A DNA stretch of 41,855 nt from Methanolobus vulcani (GTDB taxonomy: Archaea > Halobacteriota > Methanosarcinia > Methanosarcinales > Methanosarcinaceae), in the NCBI RefSeq assembly GCF_900100715.1, contig NZ_FNCA01000006.1, positions 192,058 through 233,912 of the forward strand, in the 5' to 3' direction. Below the pieces are notes generated by a model. The model saw nothing but the letters and a program-made list of their open reading frames with translations. It searched no databases and was not told the origin of the DNA. Within the stretch, counting starts at the first letter, position 1. The number at the start of each line of letters is the position of its first letter. Position numbers and translations under genes: made by a program. Below, in pieces: positions 17,550-26,159 of this stretch.

Positions 17550-19046
17550 CTATTGTTTCAGTACTTTCTGTATCAGTAGCAATCCTATAAGATTCACGGC
17601 AACTATCAGGATTCCTCCTGTTATATAACGAGGGTTTTGATAGGATTTATCACTTTTGGAATGCTGTTCTGATGTTAAGAGGCTGACAGAATTATCTGAT
17701 CCTGCACGAAAAGATTGCTGTACAGTATTATCCGGATCTGATGAAGGTTTGAATGTTAGCACATATTCAATGTCTGGTTCAAGGCCCTGCAAGGCAATGT
17801 TTTCCATGACATTATCTCTGAAGAGAACTTCATCATTTCTACTAAGAGTTAATTCACCTTCTTCTGGAATAATCGCTTCAATATTAGCGTAATTTTTCAG
17901 TTCAATTACCTCTCCATCGGCAAGTCTCAGTTTTCCCGGAATGTTTAATACTTCCAGAATTGTTGGTGCGATATCTTCCTGTTTAAGAATCCCGCCTACA
18001 ACAACATTTTCGATATCATTTGCTGCGATTACCAGTGGAACTTTCTGTGATTCGGTCATCACTGAATATTTTTCTGCCTGATGTCCACCTTTAGAATCAT
18101 CTGTAGGGAATGCCATCCCGTGATCGCCTGTAAGTACAAAAGCCAGGTTATTTTTAAGACATGTTTCATAAAGCGAGTAGCTTGCATTGTCTATTCCCTC
18201 AATGCATGAAACGTAACCACTATTCTTTTTGTAGTGGCCTGCACTGTCAACGGCACCTGCATTTATTGTTAATATGTAATTCTGTTCAGGATACTCTTTT
18301 TTCATGTATTCAATTACATCAATTCCGGCCTCTATGGCCCAGATGTTGTATTCATTGTAACGCTCAATTGAGCCTTCTGGATACTGATTAAGTTTTTTCT
18401 GCAACATGGAAGAATGTGACTGCATTAATTCGGTAATGTCAAGTGAGATACTTTTGGCCGTACTATCTGTGAGCATATTTGTTTCAATTACTATTCCGGG
18501 TTCATTTATGGAGTTCTCCGTATCATGCATCACTACATTTTGCTTACTGCAAAATCCATATGAATCTCCTTTCTCCATGATCGCAAATGTAAGATAATCA
18601 TAATCGTGTGCAATGTCAAAGATTGTTGATCCTGAAGAGCCGGTGAGTTCAGAATCTGCTTTGGAGTAACCTGTGGCAATCACTGAATGTCCTCCTTCTG
18701 TAAATGTCTGGGGCACTGTTACATCCAGTATCCTGCAATTATTTCCGAATATCTCCTGCATTTTTGGAACATCTGCTTTTTCAAGCACTGATCCATCTAT
18801 TGCATAGGGTGTGTATTCAGGATAGATGTAACATGAACTTAAGCCGTCAATGATGAGAATTACAGCACCGTGGGGAGAATTTACCGGTCCAATTTCTGCA
18901 ATTGAATTTGCTTCTGCAGGAGCTATGAAAAAGCAGACTATCAGTAAAAAGATACAACAAATTGAAAATAGATGTAAGGCATCAGTTTTTCTTTTAGGGT
19001 AAATCATTTTTACGTTTTTTATTAGTGCCATCCATCTAAGGAACAA
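17550..19046 (-). CDS. Exported alkaline-phosphatase-superfamily protein
   Basis: A 498-aa protein of the alkaline phosphatase/sulfatase/phosphodiesterase superfamily. It shows VILIIDGLSS (metal Asp), a likely nucleophile Thr/Ser region (QTFTEGGHSVIATGYS), AGAVDSAGHYKKN, TGDHGMAF and GGHQAEK metal ligands. An N-terminal signal or anchor (LHLFSICCIFLLIVCFFIA) and a C-terminal membrane helix (GGILIVAVNLIGLLLIQKVL) place the catalytic domain outside the cell. The start is uncertain: TTG 19046 has GGAG at 5-nt spacing, while internal ATGs at 19031 and 19007 lack good binding sites. It could act on phosphomonoesters, phosphodiesters or sulfate esters. Confidence 0.8.
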   Translation of the reverse strand: MFLRWMALIKNVKMIYPKRKTDALHLFSICCIFLLIVCFFIAPAEANSIAEIGPVNSPHGAVILIIDGLSSCYIYPEYTPYAIDGSVLEKADVPKMQEIFGNNCRILDVTVPQTFTEGGHSVIATGYSKADSELTGSSGSTIFDIAHDYDYLTFAIMEKGDSYGFCSKQNVVMHDTENSINEPGIVIETNMLTDSTAKSISLDITELMQSHSSMLQKKLNQYPEGSIERYNEYNIWAIEAGIDVIEYMKKEYPEQNYILTINAGAVDSAGHYKKNSGYVSCIEGIDNASYSLYETCLKNNLAFVLTGDHGMAFPTDDSKGGHQAEKYSVMTESQKVPLVIAANDIENVVVGGILKQEDIAPTILEVLNIPGKLRLADGEVIELKNYANIEAIIPEEGELTLSRNDEVLFRDNVMENIALQGLEPDIEYVLTFKPSSDPDNTVQQSFRAGSDNSVSLLTSEQHSKSDKSYQNPRYITGGILIVAVNLIGLLLIQKVLKQ

Positions 19047-19095
19047 GATGTCTCCATAATAAAGTTTCTATTTAGTTTTAGTTAATTTATTTAAG

Positions 19096-20256
19096 TTAAC
19101 TATTGTTTTTGTTACTGTTTTTCAGCAAAAGTGTGAGGATCATGAGCACTGCAGTTCCTGTAAACATAATCTGGTATCCGAATTTTGTAAAATACCCCAT
19201 GATCATGGGCAGAAATGCAAGTCCCATGTATGTGTATGTAGTAAAGATACCCATACTCGTTCCTTTATCATTTTTATCAATGTCCATGTAAGAAACAGCT
19301 ATAGGCAAGCCTATCATACCAATTCCTGAACCTATTCCAAGGAGTGTAAAGCCTGTAAGTGGATATTTTATGGAGACTATAACTCCTGCAGCAGCAAGTA
19401 TGATTCCTGAATTTATCATTTTCCTGTAATTGATATTCAATCTTCCTGCAATGAGATTAGTGGCCATGGAACTAATATATACAATAGCTATCACAATTCC
19501 AAGTTCTGGTTTGCTAAGCATTCCACTGCTGTACTGTGGATAGTACGCAAGCATTACTCCTGTTATTCCGAAAATGAAGAATGCAATTATCCATGTTGTG
19601 ATGTACATTGGGTTTAATGCTATGCCAAGGATCTTTTTTGTTTCATTCAGGAAGATATCGTATGAATGTGGTTCTTTTCCTGTTTTTGATATTTGATCAT
19701 TATTTTTACTTCCTTGTTGATAAGTCCCGGGTATGATCATTCCAAAACAGAATACTATCAATGCCAGTGCTGTGAAAAGTATGATTGCTCCTTTGACGTA
19801 TCCATCTGCCAGAAAGCCTGCAGCTACTGCTCCTGATGCAAGCCCTGCGTTGAGGAGAAAATTGAATTCTCCAAGGTATCGATTCTTGTTTTGATATTCT
19901 GCAAGAATTGCATATGCAGGTGGGAAAAAAGCACCACACGCGCAACCTTCCAGTATTCTTGCTATTATCATGAGATAGGTATTACTGGTTAGTGTGAGCA
20001 TTATGCCGGAAATTGCTGTAAGGGAAATAGCAAGAATGATCAGTTTCAGGTGACTGTACCTGTCTGCTATAAATCCGAACGGTATCAAAGTTAATAATGC
20101 TCCGATAAAGTATCCGGAAAAGAGTAAAGTATATTTAATGGTGCCAGGTCCTACTGAGGAAGCAGAGGCAATTTCTGGTAATACAGGAATAACTGAATTG
20201 GATAAACCCATAATGAGGAATACAGTGGAGTAAATGAAAAAACGTTCTTTTGTCAT
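19096..20256 (-). CDS. MFS transporter
   Basis: A 386-aa protein with about 12 transmembrane segments. The MFS signature after TM2 is GFIADRYSHLK (GxxxDRxxRRx-like), and TM4-5 contain ILEGCACGAFFPPAYAILAEYQ. Probably an efflux or drug:H+ antiporter-type carrier; the substrate is unknown. AAGGA lies 6 nt before the ATG. It faces the 5-kb gene-free region. Confidence 0.85.
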   Translation of the reverse strand: MTKERFFIYSTVFLIMGLSNSVIPVLPEIASASSVGPGTIKYTLLFSGYFIGALLTLIPFGFIADRYSHLKLIILAISLTAISGIMLTLTSNTYLMIIARILEGCACGAFFPPAYAILAEYQNKNRYLGEFNFLLNAGLASGAVAAGFLADGYVKGAIILFTALALIVFCFGMIIPGTYQQGSKNNDQISKTGKEPHSYDIFLNETKKILGIALNPMYITTWIIAFFIFGITGVMLAYYPQYSSGMLSKPELGIVIAIVYISSMATNLIAGRLNINYRKMINSGIILAAAGVIVSIKYPLTGFTLLGIGSGIGMIGLPIAVSYMDIDKNDKGTSMGIFTTYTYMGLAFLPMIMGYFTKFGYQIMFTGTAVLMILTLLLKNSNKNNS

Positions 20257-21030
20257 ACAATTCCTTCGCGGATGATTATTATTGACATGTTATTTAGTTT
20301 TAAGTTCTGGACCTGTTTAAGTTTTTATAGAGCGTGTGTCAATAACAGGTTCCTTTACATTTTTACAGTGTGTTACCGTAAATCAAAATCTATATATTTG
20401 AGTGTATATGTTATGTGCAAAAGAGGAAACGAGCACAAGCCAGTCTAAAATAATTTGTTAGTATATAATATAGTATACATATAATATTATCTGTTTAATT
20501 TTTTAAAAAAATAGTATGAATTTTAATTAATAATAAGTATTAATAATTTGTATGTGTTATTATTATATGTATATTTTTATTTATTTATTTATTGCTAGCT
20601 GAGTATAGACAAAGCAATACAAATTCTTAATTATAAATATAGTCTTAATTTAATCAAACTTGCATGATTAAATTAATAAGTATTAACCTAAATTTACTAA
20701 ATATATAATTTTTATTACAATTTTCTATACATGCTATATTTATTATTAATGTTTGCGGATTTCACAAAACATTGTTTCAACTAATTTTTAGTAAATTGGG
20801 TTATTCCAAATTTTTATTTTAATTATGTAGGCTAAAATGTCATGCCCAACCAGTTCTAACATACATCTTATTTAATTAATAGAATATTGTTTGTTAGCTT
20901 GATACCGTTTTTTGCCGATGATAATTATATAGTCGCAGAACATCCTAATTACAATGACTATATGAATAAGGTCTATGTTGGAATTACTATAATTTATCCT
21001 GATACTTTTGTGTAGATCATGTTAGGGTTG
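20257..21030. other. A/T-rich gene-free stretch
   Basis: No credible gene. It is very A+T-rich, with a palindromic TATA-like TATAGTATACATATA at 20469-20483. That 15-mer recurs exactly at 36235-36249, upstream of the structured intergenic region near 36.3 kb, so it may be a promoter. It also forms the upstream part of the hairpin-rich region. Confidence 0.4.
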
Positions 21031-21042
21031 GAGTTCAGAACA

Positions 21043-21160
21043 CCCATATTCCTATATACTCTGGAATAGCCGATTTCAGAAAAACATACCCTTTTTGACG
21101 ATTTTTGGAAAATCCCATTTTCATTCCTATAGACTATAGGAATATGGATGTTTTTGTTTG
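21043..21160 (+). repeat. Nested inverted repeats
   Basis: CCATATTCCTATA near 21047-21059 is matched by TATAGGAATATGG about 85 bp later. The second arm is itself part of a palindrome, ATTCCTATAG-a-CTATAGGAAT (about 21133-21153). The same 10-bp arm can therefore pair in two mutually exclusive ways. Confidence 0.8.
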
Positions 21161-21485
21161 AGATCACAGAAAATAGGACTTAGACTTTACAACTTTTACT
21201 TAAAAGTAAGCTCATTTTTTACGGCTTGTTCAGAAAATCCGCGCAGATTTTAGATTGGTGTTTTCGGTGCTGTGACTCTAGAGTAAACGTATCGAAAGCT
21301 ATTAAATAAAAATAGCTGAATATAATTTGTTTTGTACAAGAAACACATAATAAAAAACACTTCACTGTTGACTAACAATTAAAATTATAATAAAATGTTG
21401 AACAAACTTCTATAATTATTATTTGTAGCATCAGCTTTTTTTCATGAACTTTTAATATTAATTTCTAAACTTGACTAAATTATAA

Positions 21486-21535
21486 TCTGTGATTATATCT
21501 CCGCGCTTAAATTATTATAATTCACAGATTTTGTT
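21486..21535 (+). repeat. Long hairpin
   Basis: AATCTGTGA at the 5' side pairs with TCACAGATT at the 3' side, continued by TTATA/TATAA-type pairs around a loop containing CTCCGCGC. Exact bounds are approximate. Confidence 0.7.
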
Positions 21536-21713
21536 CACAAAATCCCCAAAAATAGCCAAAAATAGCGTTTTTGTTCGTATTAGTACGAAATCAACAATTA
21601 ATTAAGTGTGTTTTTATAAATATATGTTAATGTATCAATTTATTTCTTCAAGTTGTAAATTATATGTGTAACAGAATATTGTTACATTGCAATATACGCC
21701 AAAGTATAGAATT

Positions 21714-21748
21714 AGATGTAACTAAATGTAGTTACATCTTACTTTTTT
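21714..21748 (+). terminator. Hairpin plus T-run upstream of unit A
   Basis: AGATGTAAC (21714-21722) pairs with GTTACATCT (21731-21739) around an 8-nt loop, then TACTTTTTT follows. This looks like an intrinsic terminator or an insulating hairpin before the ncRNA array. A second small hairpin TGTAAC/GTTACA lies just before it at about 21667-21686. Confidence 0.5.
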
Positions 21749-21835
21749 GGTGACACTTTGAAGTTTTCGCAGGAATTCATCTGTTTTTCAATACTTCCTA
21801 ACTTATACCAGACAGATACATTAATAAGTAAAAGA

Positions 21836-22186
21836 AGTTGCACTTATAGTGCCAGAACATTTTGGAGATGTTGTCGGGTACATGTTTTCCCTTGCATAAG
21901 ACCATAAGGCAACAAGCGCTATGTCTGATAGAGGATAGCACAGACTTTTTTATGATCATCCTCTATCAGACTAAATTGAAGCATATTAATCATATAACCT
22001 AGCAACACCAAATTTTGTTATATGATTAATATTCACTAAACTCACTCCCCCGAGTGCTTAGTATCTTAGTCGCTTACTCCCGTTTACTTGTTTGTTTAAC
22101 ATGATATATAAAAAAATTGTATTTTTATTCATAAAGGTCTCTGAAATAATAATGTTGTTATTATTTTTAATAAGGTTAAAAGCATC
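21836..22186 (+). ncRNA. Structured RNA unit A (first of three paralogues)
   Basis: Ordered hairpins: (1) GTTGC.CTTAT / ATAAG.GCAAC, 21838-21912, with a bulge; (2) TCTGATAGAGGAT 21924-21936 / ATCCTCTATCAGA 21958-21970, perfect 13 bp; (3) ATATTAATCATATAAC 21983-21998 / GTTATATGATTAATAT 22017-22032, perfect 16 bp; (4) ACTAA..CACT / AGTG.TTAGT 22035-22062 presenting CCCC; then TACTCC; (5) AATAATAA/TTATTATT followed by T's near 22145-22170. No ORF spans it. The same order recurs in B and C. I infer a non-coding RNA read on the plus strand (T-runs follow hairpin 5 on this strand). Not recognised as a known RNA class. Confidence 0.65.
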
Positions 22187-22270
22187 TAAGAGAATGAAGC
22201 AAAAATAAATTTAATATCTATATTAGATTGAGATGTATCTCTCATAAAATATCCGTTGGAAAGCTAAAAG

Positions 22271-22627
22271 AAGTTGCCTTGTGTGGAAGGGTTGGTTGTT
22301 ACAGGTATCGGAGGACAATACGTTTCTTCCACTTAAGGCAACAATGAATGAGATGTCTGATAGAGGATTGCACAGACTTTTGGTTGTTTGGTTGGTATAT
22401 TATGATTTTCCTCTATCAGGCTAAATTGAAGCATATTAATCATATAACCCCATACCACCTGATTAGTTATATGATTAATATTCCCTAAACCCACTCCCCA
22501 GCGTGCTTAGTCCCATACTCCATTTTATTTATATGTTCACTAAGTTATATCAACTAACTGCATTTTTATTTACAACACCTTCTGAAATGTTGATGCCCTT
22601 ATTATTTATGACAACGTTATCTGCATC
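22271..22627 (+). ncRNA. Structured RNA unit B
   Basis: Hairpin 1: GTTGCCTT (22273-22280) / AAGGCAAC with a further GTGGAAG/CTTCCAC stem beyond a 2x2 internal loop. Hairpin 2: CTGATAGAGGA (22357-22367) / TCCTCTATCAG (22409-22419), whose loop holds GCACAGACTTTT as in A and GGTTGGTAT as in C. Hairpin 3: identical 16-bp stem to A (22433-22448 / 22466-22481). Hairpin 4: CTAA..CAC / GTG.TTAG (22485-22510) around CTCCCC. Downstream block ending GCATC, as in A. The 84-bp A-B spacer contains TATA-like sequence, so B may have its own promoter. Confidence 0.65.
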
Positions 22628-22782
22628 ATAAGTATAATATTTTCAATATCCACAAAAAGCAGCATGTTAAATAATTATGTGTTGGATTCAAACTAAAAAA
22701 ATCAGGTAATTTGGTAACTATGCAAAATCTTATATTAAAATCTTATATTAATTTTTGTATCAAAAATTGATAGACGGGTATA

Positions 22783-23130
22783 AAAGTTGCCTTATGAGGA
22801 AAATGAGAGATTTATCGGATAGGTTTGTAACATAAGGCAACTATTAATCTCATGTCTGATAGGGGGAGGTATAGATCATTGGTTGGTATGATGTATTTTG
22901 ATCCCCTATCAGACGATGTTGAAGTATTAATCTTATAACAAATTCAGCTACCAAATTTGATTTCTGTTACAAGATCAATATCTAAGCCACTCCCCAGCAC
23001 GCTTAGTCCCGTACTCCAATCTATTCATTTGTTTACTATGCTATTTAAAAAAACTTCATTTTTATTCATAATGCTTTTTGAATAAATAATACGGTTATTA
23101 TTTTCAATGATGTTAATATTAAAAAGTTGC
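22783..23130 (+). ncRNA. Structured RNA unit C
   Basis: Hairpin 1: GTTGCCTTATG / CATAAGGCAAC, perfect 11 bp (about 22785-22841). Hairpin 2: TCTGATAGGGG (22855-22865) / CCCCTATCAGA (22903-22913); relative to A/B an A-T pair has become G-C on both arms. Hairpin 3: ATTAATCTTATAAC / GTTACAAGATCAAT, with one compensatory A-T to T-A swap and two A-C mismatches. Hairpin 4: CTAAGC (22982-22987) / GCTTAG (23001-23006) around CTCCCC. Ends with A/T-rich hairpin and T's. The compensated arm changes support selection on RNA pairing. Confidence 0.65.
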
Positions 23131-23407
23131 TGGCTTGTTTCTAATATTTATTGTTAATTTCAGAAACCATAATGTAACTCTTGTGTTATGTTATGGTGCA
23201 GTATGAGGAATTGCAATAAATGTTATTATGCTTCACCTAATAAGATGTCACTAATCCTAAACAATATTTTGTAGTTACTTATTAATTCCTGAACATTAAC
23301 CAGTTATTATAAGCAATAAATAATATTCACATCTTAGCTAACGTATATTAGTACTATATTATGCATCATTCTTAGTTACGGTATTACACAAATTAAAATA
23401 AAAGAGT

Positions 23408-23510
23408 CTGATAAGGATATTTTATTGGTGGTGGTACGAGTTATATCCTCATCAGGCAACCGGGCTAAATTTTATTCCCCACTCAATTTATGTAAATTCT
23501 GCCCTTTAGT
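23408..23510 (+). ncRNA. Single hairpin D of the CTGATA family
   Basis: CTGAT.AGGATAT (23408-23420) pairs with ATATCCT.ATCAG (23443-23455) with one A-C mismatch. The loop carries GGTGGTGGTACGAG. The hairpin is followed by TTTTATTCCCCACTCAATTTATG, a tail that resembles the tail after hairpin I (about 24852-24878). Confidence 0.55.
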
Positions 23511-23845
23511 TACCATATTGATCTATGTTTCACAGCAATTTACCATAAATCAAGGTTTCTTATCGTGGTGTTTTTGAGCCCCAAACAACACCACTATACG
23601 CTTCCGGTTGAATCGAATTTAAACAGAAGCGCTAATTACTTTTATCTTTCACCTTATAGATAAAAGGAAAAGAAACTAAATTACTAAACTTGATTTATAG
23701 AGTAATCTCAAAGATTTGTTATTGTATATTTAGAAGATATTCCTGCAGTGATTCCTTGTTAAATGTAAGAAAAGCATTAAACCACAAACAATGTTTCAGA
23801 ACATAATTATCAGTTGGTATAAAATGTTTGGAATAGCCGAGAAAG

Positions 23846-23895
23846 CCTTATGGGACAAAATGAAATTCGGGTAACTGGGTAATTGTCCCATAAGG
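23846..23895 (+). ncRNA. Single hairpin E, relic of hairpin-1 family
   Basis: CCTTATGGGACAA (23846-23858) pairs perfectly with TTGTCCCATAAGG (23883-23895). The 3' side CATAAGGTAAC closely matches CATAAGGCAAC of unit C, and the bases after it resemble C too, so this looks like a divergent hairpin-1 whose downstream parts have decayed. Confidence 0.55.
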
Positions 23896-24074
23896 TAACC
23901 ACTAATGCCTAATGGTTAATAGAAATTATATTTTTCTTCTATTTATGATAGCATGAAGCTATGTTTAGAAATATAGATTTTTCCAGATTATTTGTAACAA
24001 ATAGTTTTTATAATAAAGATGGAACTTATTTTGTTTATATGAAATCAATTGCTACTAGTGTTTCATTTTAGTAA

Positions 24075-24153
24075 TGTAGATAGGACAAGAACATTTGATC
24101 ATTGGAAAAATGATTTATGCTTTCAGTTGGTGCGATATTATGGCCTATCTACA
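24075..24153 (+). repeat. Single hairpin F
   Basis: TGTAGATAGG (24075-24084) pairs perfectly with CCTATCTACA (24144-24153), with a ~59-nt loop that includes GTTGGTGCGAT. The GATAGG core links it weakly to the CTGATA family. Confidence 0.5.
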
Positions 24154-24240
24154 GAACATGTTTATGCTATGTTTATATTTATTACATTAGGAAATAAACT
24201 TCTGAAACTAAAGTTCTGATAGTTGAAAATCAAAATATGA

Positions 24241-24304
24241 TTGCCTGATAAGAGGCATGTTAGGGTTATTGCTCGGTACTTGATACTTATCAGGCAACAG
24301 GAGG
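24241..24304 (+). ncRNA. Single hairpin G with AGGAGG at its foot
   Basis: TTGCCTGATAAG (24241-24252) pairs perfectly with CTTATCAGGCAA (24286-24297). The loop holds ATGTTAGGGTTA, shared with hairpin H. AGGAGG (24299-24304) follows one nucleotide after the stem. Confidence 0.55.
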
Positions 24305-24313
24305 CACAAGTTT

Positions 24314-24397
24314 ATGAAAATTTCAAGAATTTATATCTTTTTGTGCATTTGTTACTCTGTAACTGATCCTATATATATGTTTATTCAACTAAGTTAG
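24314..24397 (+). CDS. Possible 27-aa peptide after hairpin G
   Basis: An ATG at 24314 follows AGGAGG by 9 nt and opens a 27-codon ORF (MKISRIYIFLCICYSV...), hydrophobic and Cys-containing. In such A/T-rich DNA this may be chance. The strong binding site immediately after a conserved hairpin is the only support, and hairpin H has the same AGGAGG with no ATG in range. Confidence 0.2.
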   Translation: MKISRIYIFLCICYSVTDPIYMFIQLS

Positions 24398-24516
24398 TTG
24401 AATCACATAACACAATATTCTTGCAAGAATAAGAAAAATAAAGAACATCAATTATGCTTAAGAATCAAATATTATCCTTTTTTCAAAAATTGACAGTAAT
24501 AAACTGTGCGATAAAT

Positions 24517-24585
24517 AAAGGCCTGATAGGAACATGTTAGGGTTAGGCTAGGCAGTTAGTGGTTATCCTTACAGGCCTTAGGAGG
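24517..24585 (+). ncRNA. Single hairpin H with AGGAGG at its foot
   Basis: AAGGCCTG (24518-24525) pairs with CAGGCCTT (24572-24579), extended by AGGA/TCCT. The loop has ACATGTTAGGGTTAGG as in G. AGGAGG (24580-24585) begins directly after the stem. Confidence 0.55.
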
Positions 24586-24766
24586 ACTTATTATAGTTCA
24601 CTCCTACACTATGCAACAGTTACTTTTTATGTAATATTATATATAATTATGGTAAACTAGTTTTGTTTAATAGTATAATTGTATGATTTCTTTAAAGAGT
24701 AAGGTATTCTTATTTCAAATAAATGAATGTCATCTAATTATGATTCAAAGAAAAGATAAGTATAGG

Positions 24767-24885
24767 TTCCTGATAGATGAGGGAACAAACGATGGTGGTA
24801 CAATATAGATGGTTAGTGGGTGTTATAAAAGCTCTATCAGGAAAATTGAATGCTTTATTCCCTCACCAATTTATGTATGCAAATG
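24767..24885 (+). ncRNA. Single hairpin I of the CTGATA family
   Basis: TTCCTGATAGA (24767-24777) pairs perfectly with TCTATCAGGAA (24833-24843). The loop contains GATGGTGGTACAAT, sharing GGTGGTAC with hairpin D and with the region at 36.3 kb. The tail TTTATTCCCTCACCAATTTA matches the tail after D. Confidence 0.55.
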
Positions 24886-25195
24886 TTGCTATTTATAATT
24901 ATTGTATGCACTATTATTCATAACAAATTTATTAATATTTTATCTTTGATATTTTATGCATACTCTTCAATTATCATCAGTTTTATTTAAAAAAACATAA
25001 CATTATAATTAATTTATTTTGATAGAATACTATTCTACTTTATGGTTTGCAACTCCTATCAGTTGCAAATGATATGTATAATTATAATAATAGTAACATT
25101 TTAATCTAAACTCATTAAACTATTGCTTGTAAATAATAATTAAATTTAAAAAGTATTTTGCGCTGTATGACATGAATACATATGTTTAGAATTAC
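24886..25195. other. A/T-rich stretch, no feature seen
   Basis: Very A+T-rich sequence between the last array hairpin and the end of the zinc-ribbon gene. I see no ORF. A short inverted repeat TTTGCAACTcctatcAGTTGCAAA near 25046-25070 is the only structure. Confidence 0.4.
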
Positions 25196-25645
25196 TCATA
25201 TGTTAATTTGTATTCCAAACAATTCATAAAAATCATTATACTTTTTTCTGGCACGATACAGATATTGCCGGACATACTTTTCTCCTCTTGCTTTTGCATA
25301 CATTGCTTTGGTTTCAGCAGGAGTGAAAACAGTTTCCAGTTTTTTTTGATCAATGTTATCCAGAAATTTAATATTGCTACTGTTATTGATATTGAAGAAA
25401 TCCAAAATGGTTTCTTCACCCTGCCAATTCCATTCTGTATCGTAGAATATTGCATAAATTATGTCGCAGGAAGTACATTTACCTGCAACTACCATACCAC
25501 TGTCATGAACATGATAACTAATACTGGTGACATCTGAATTGCAGGATTTACAGATTCCTATAAAGTTGCGGTCAAGGTTTTCAGGATAAAGGTCGATATC
25601 ATCGATCTGCATGACGTTACTTTCCACATCGTATTTTATATTCAT
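25196..25645 (-). CDS. Zinc-ribbon protein, unknown
   Basis: A 149-aa protein with two CxxC pairs, Cys32/Cys35 (GICKSCNSD) and Cys57/Cys60 (GKCTSCDI), forming a probable zinc ribbon. It is followed by a helical, basic C-terminal half (PAETKAMYAKARGEKYVRQY, ARKKYNDFYELF). GGTGA lies 5 nt before the ATG. It is divergent from the DUF2551 gene. Function not recognised; nucleic-acid binding is possible but unproven. Confidence 0.75.
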   Translation of the reverse strand: MNIKYDVESNVMQIDDIDLYPENLDRNFIGICKSCNSDVTSISYHVHDSGMVVAGKCTSCDIIYAIFYDTEWNWQGEETILDFFNINNSSNIKFLDNIDQKKLETVFTPAETKAMYAKARGEKYVRQYLYRARKKYNDFYELFGIQINI

Positions 25646-25802
25646 ATCGTCACCGGAAAAATTGAGAGTTGGAATAATGCAGTTATAATATTAGTCTTTT
25701 TACTTTTAAGTGCTTATTATTAGCTTCATGTTATAAAATTTTAAAAACATATATATAGATTGAAATACATATAAAATTTTGTGCTATATCTGAGGTGAAG
25801 TA

Positions 25803-26126
25803 ATGGACTCAATTCGCGCAAAAATAAAACGAAGGTTACAGAAGTTCATAGAACTGGATGTAAATGGACTGCGTAGCCATATATTATCAATTTTCCTTAA
25901 AGTAAAAGAGACAACAGTAGATGAGTTGCATGCAAATATCACTGAAAAGTATGATATTTCGCGTAGTGCAGTAGCATCCATGGTAGGTTATATCTACTCC
26001 AAGCTGGGTGTACTCAGATCTCATAAAGAGTCTTACAAAACTCCAATAGTTTATTCTTTGAAGGAAGAATATGAGGATATGATAAAATCTGCTCTTGAAG
26101 CTGGGTCGTCATCTTCAGGCTGTTAA
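25803..26126 (+). CDS. DUF2551 winged-helix-like protein
   Basis: A 107-aa protein matching the archaeal DUF2551 pattern: basic N-terminus (MDSIRAKIKRRLQKFIELD), a helix-turn-helix-like core (TVDELHANITEKYDISRSAVASMVGYIYSKLGVL) and a C-terminal VYSLKEEYEDMI. GGTGA lies 7 nt before the ATG. Probably a DNA- or RNA-binding regulator; the target is unknown. The next gene starts 34 nt later on the same strand. Confidence 0.8.
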   Translation: MDSIRAKIKRRLQKFIELDVNGLRSHILSIFLKVKETTVDELHANITEKYDISRSAVASMVGYIYSKLGVLRSHKESYKTPIVYSLKEEYEDMIKSALEAGSSSSGC

Positions 26127-26159
26127 ACTCGTGAACCACGCTAGCATACCCTAATCACA

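Noticed and set aside
21836-24885. A CRISPR array
   Set aside because: The recurrent units are 55-350 bp, with imperfect, internally paired repeats and irregular spacing. There are no identical short repeats with uniform spacers, and no cas genes in the window.
21836-24885. MITE-like transposable elements
   Set aside because: The hairpin arms could mimic terminal inverted repeats, but I see no target-site duplications, and similarity between units A-C extends through and beyond the hairpins in a fixed order.
20257-25195. A replication origin
   Set aside because: The region is A+T-rich with inverted repeats, but there is no Orc1/Cdc6 gene nearby and I see no ORB-type repeats; the ordered, covarying hairpins fit RNA better.
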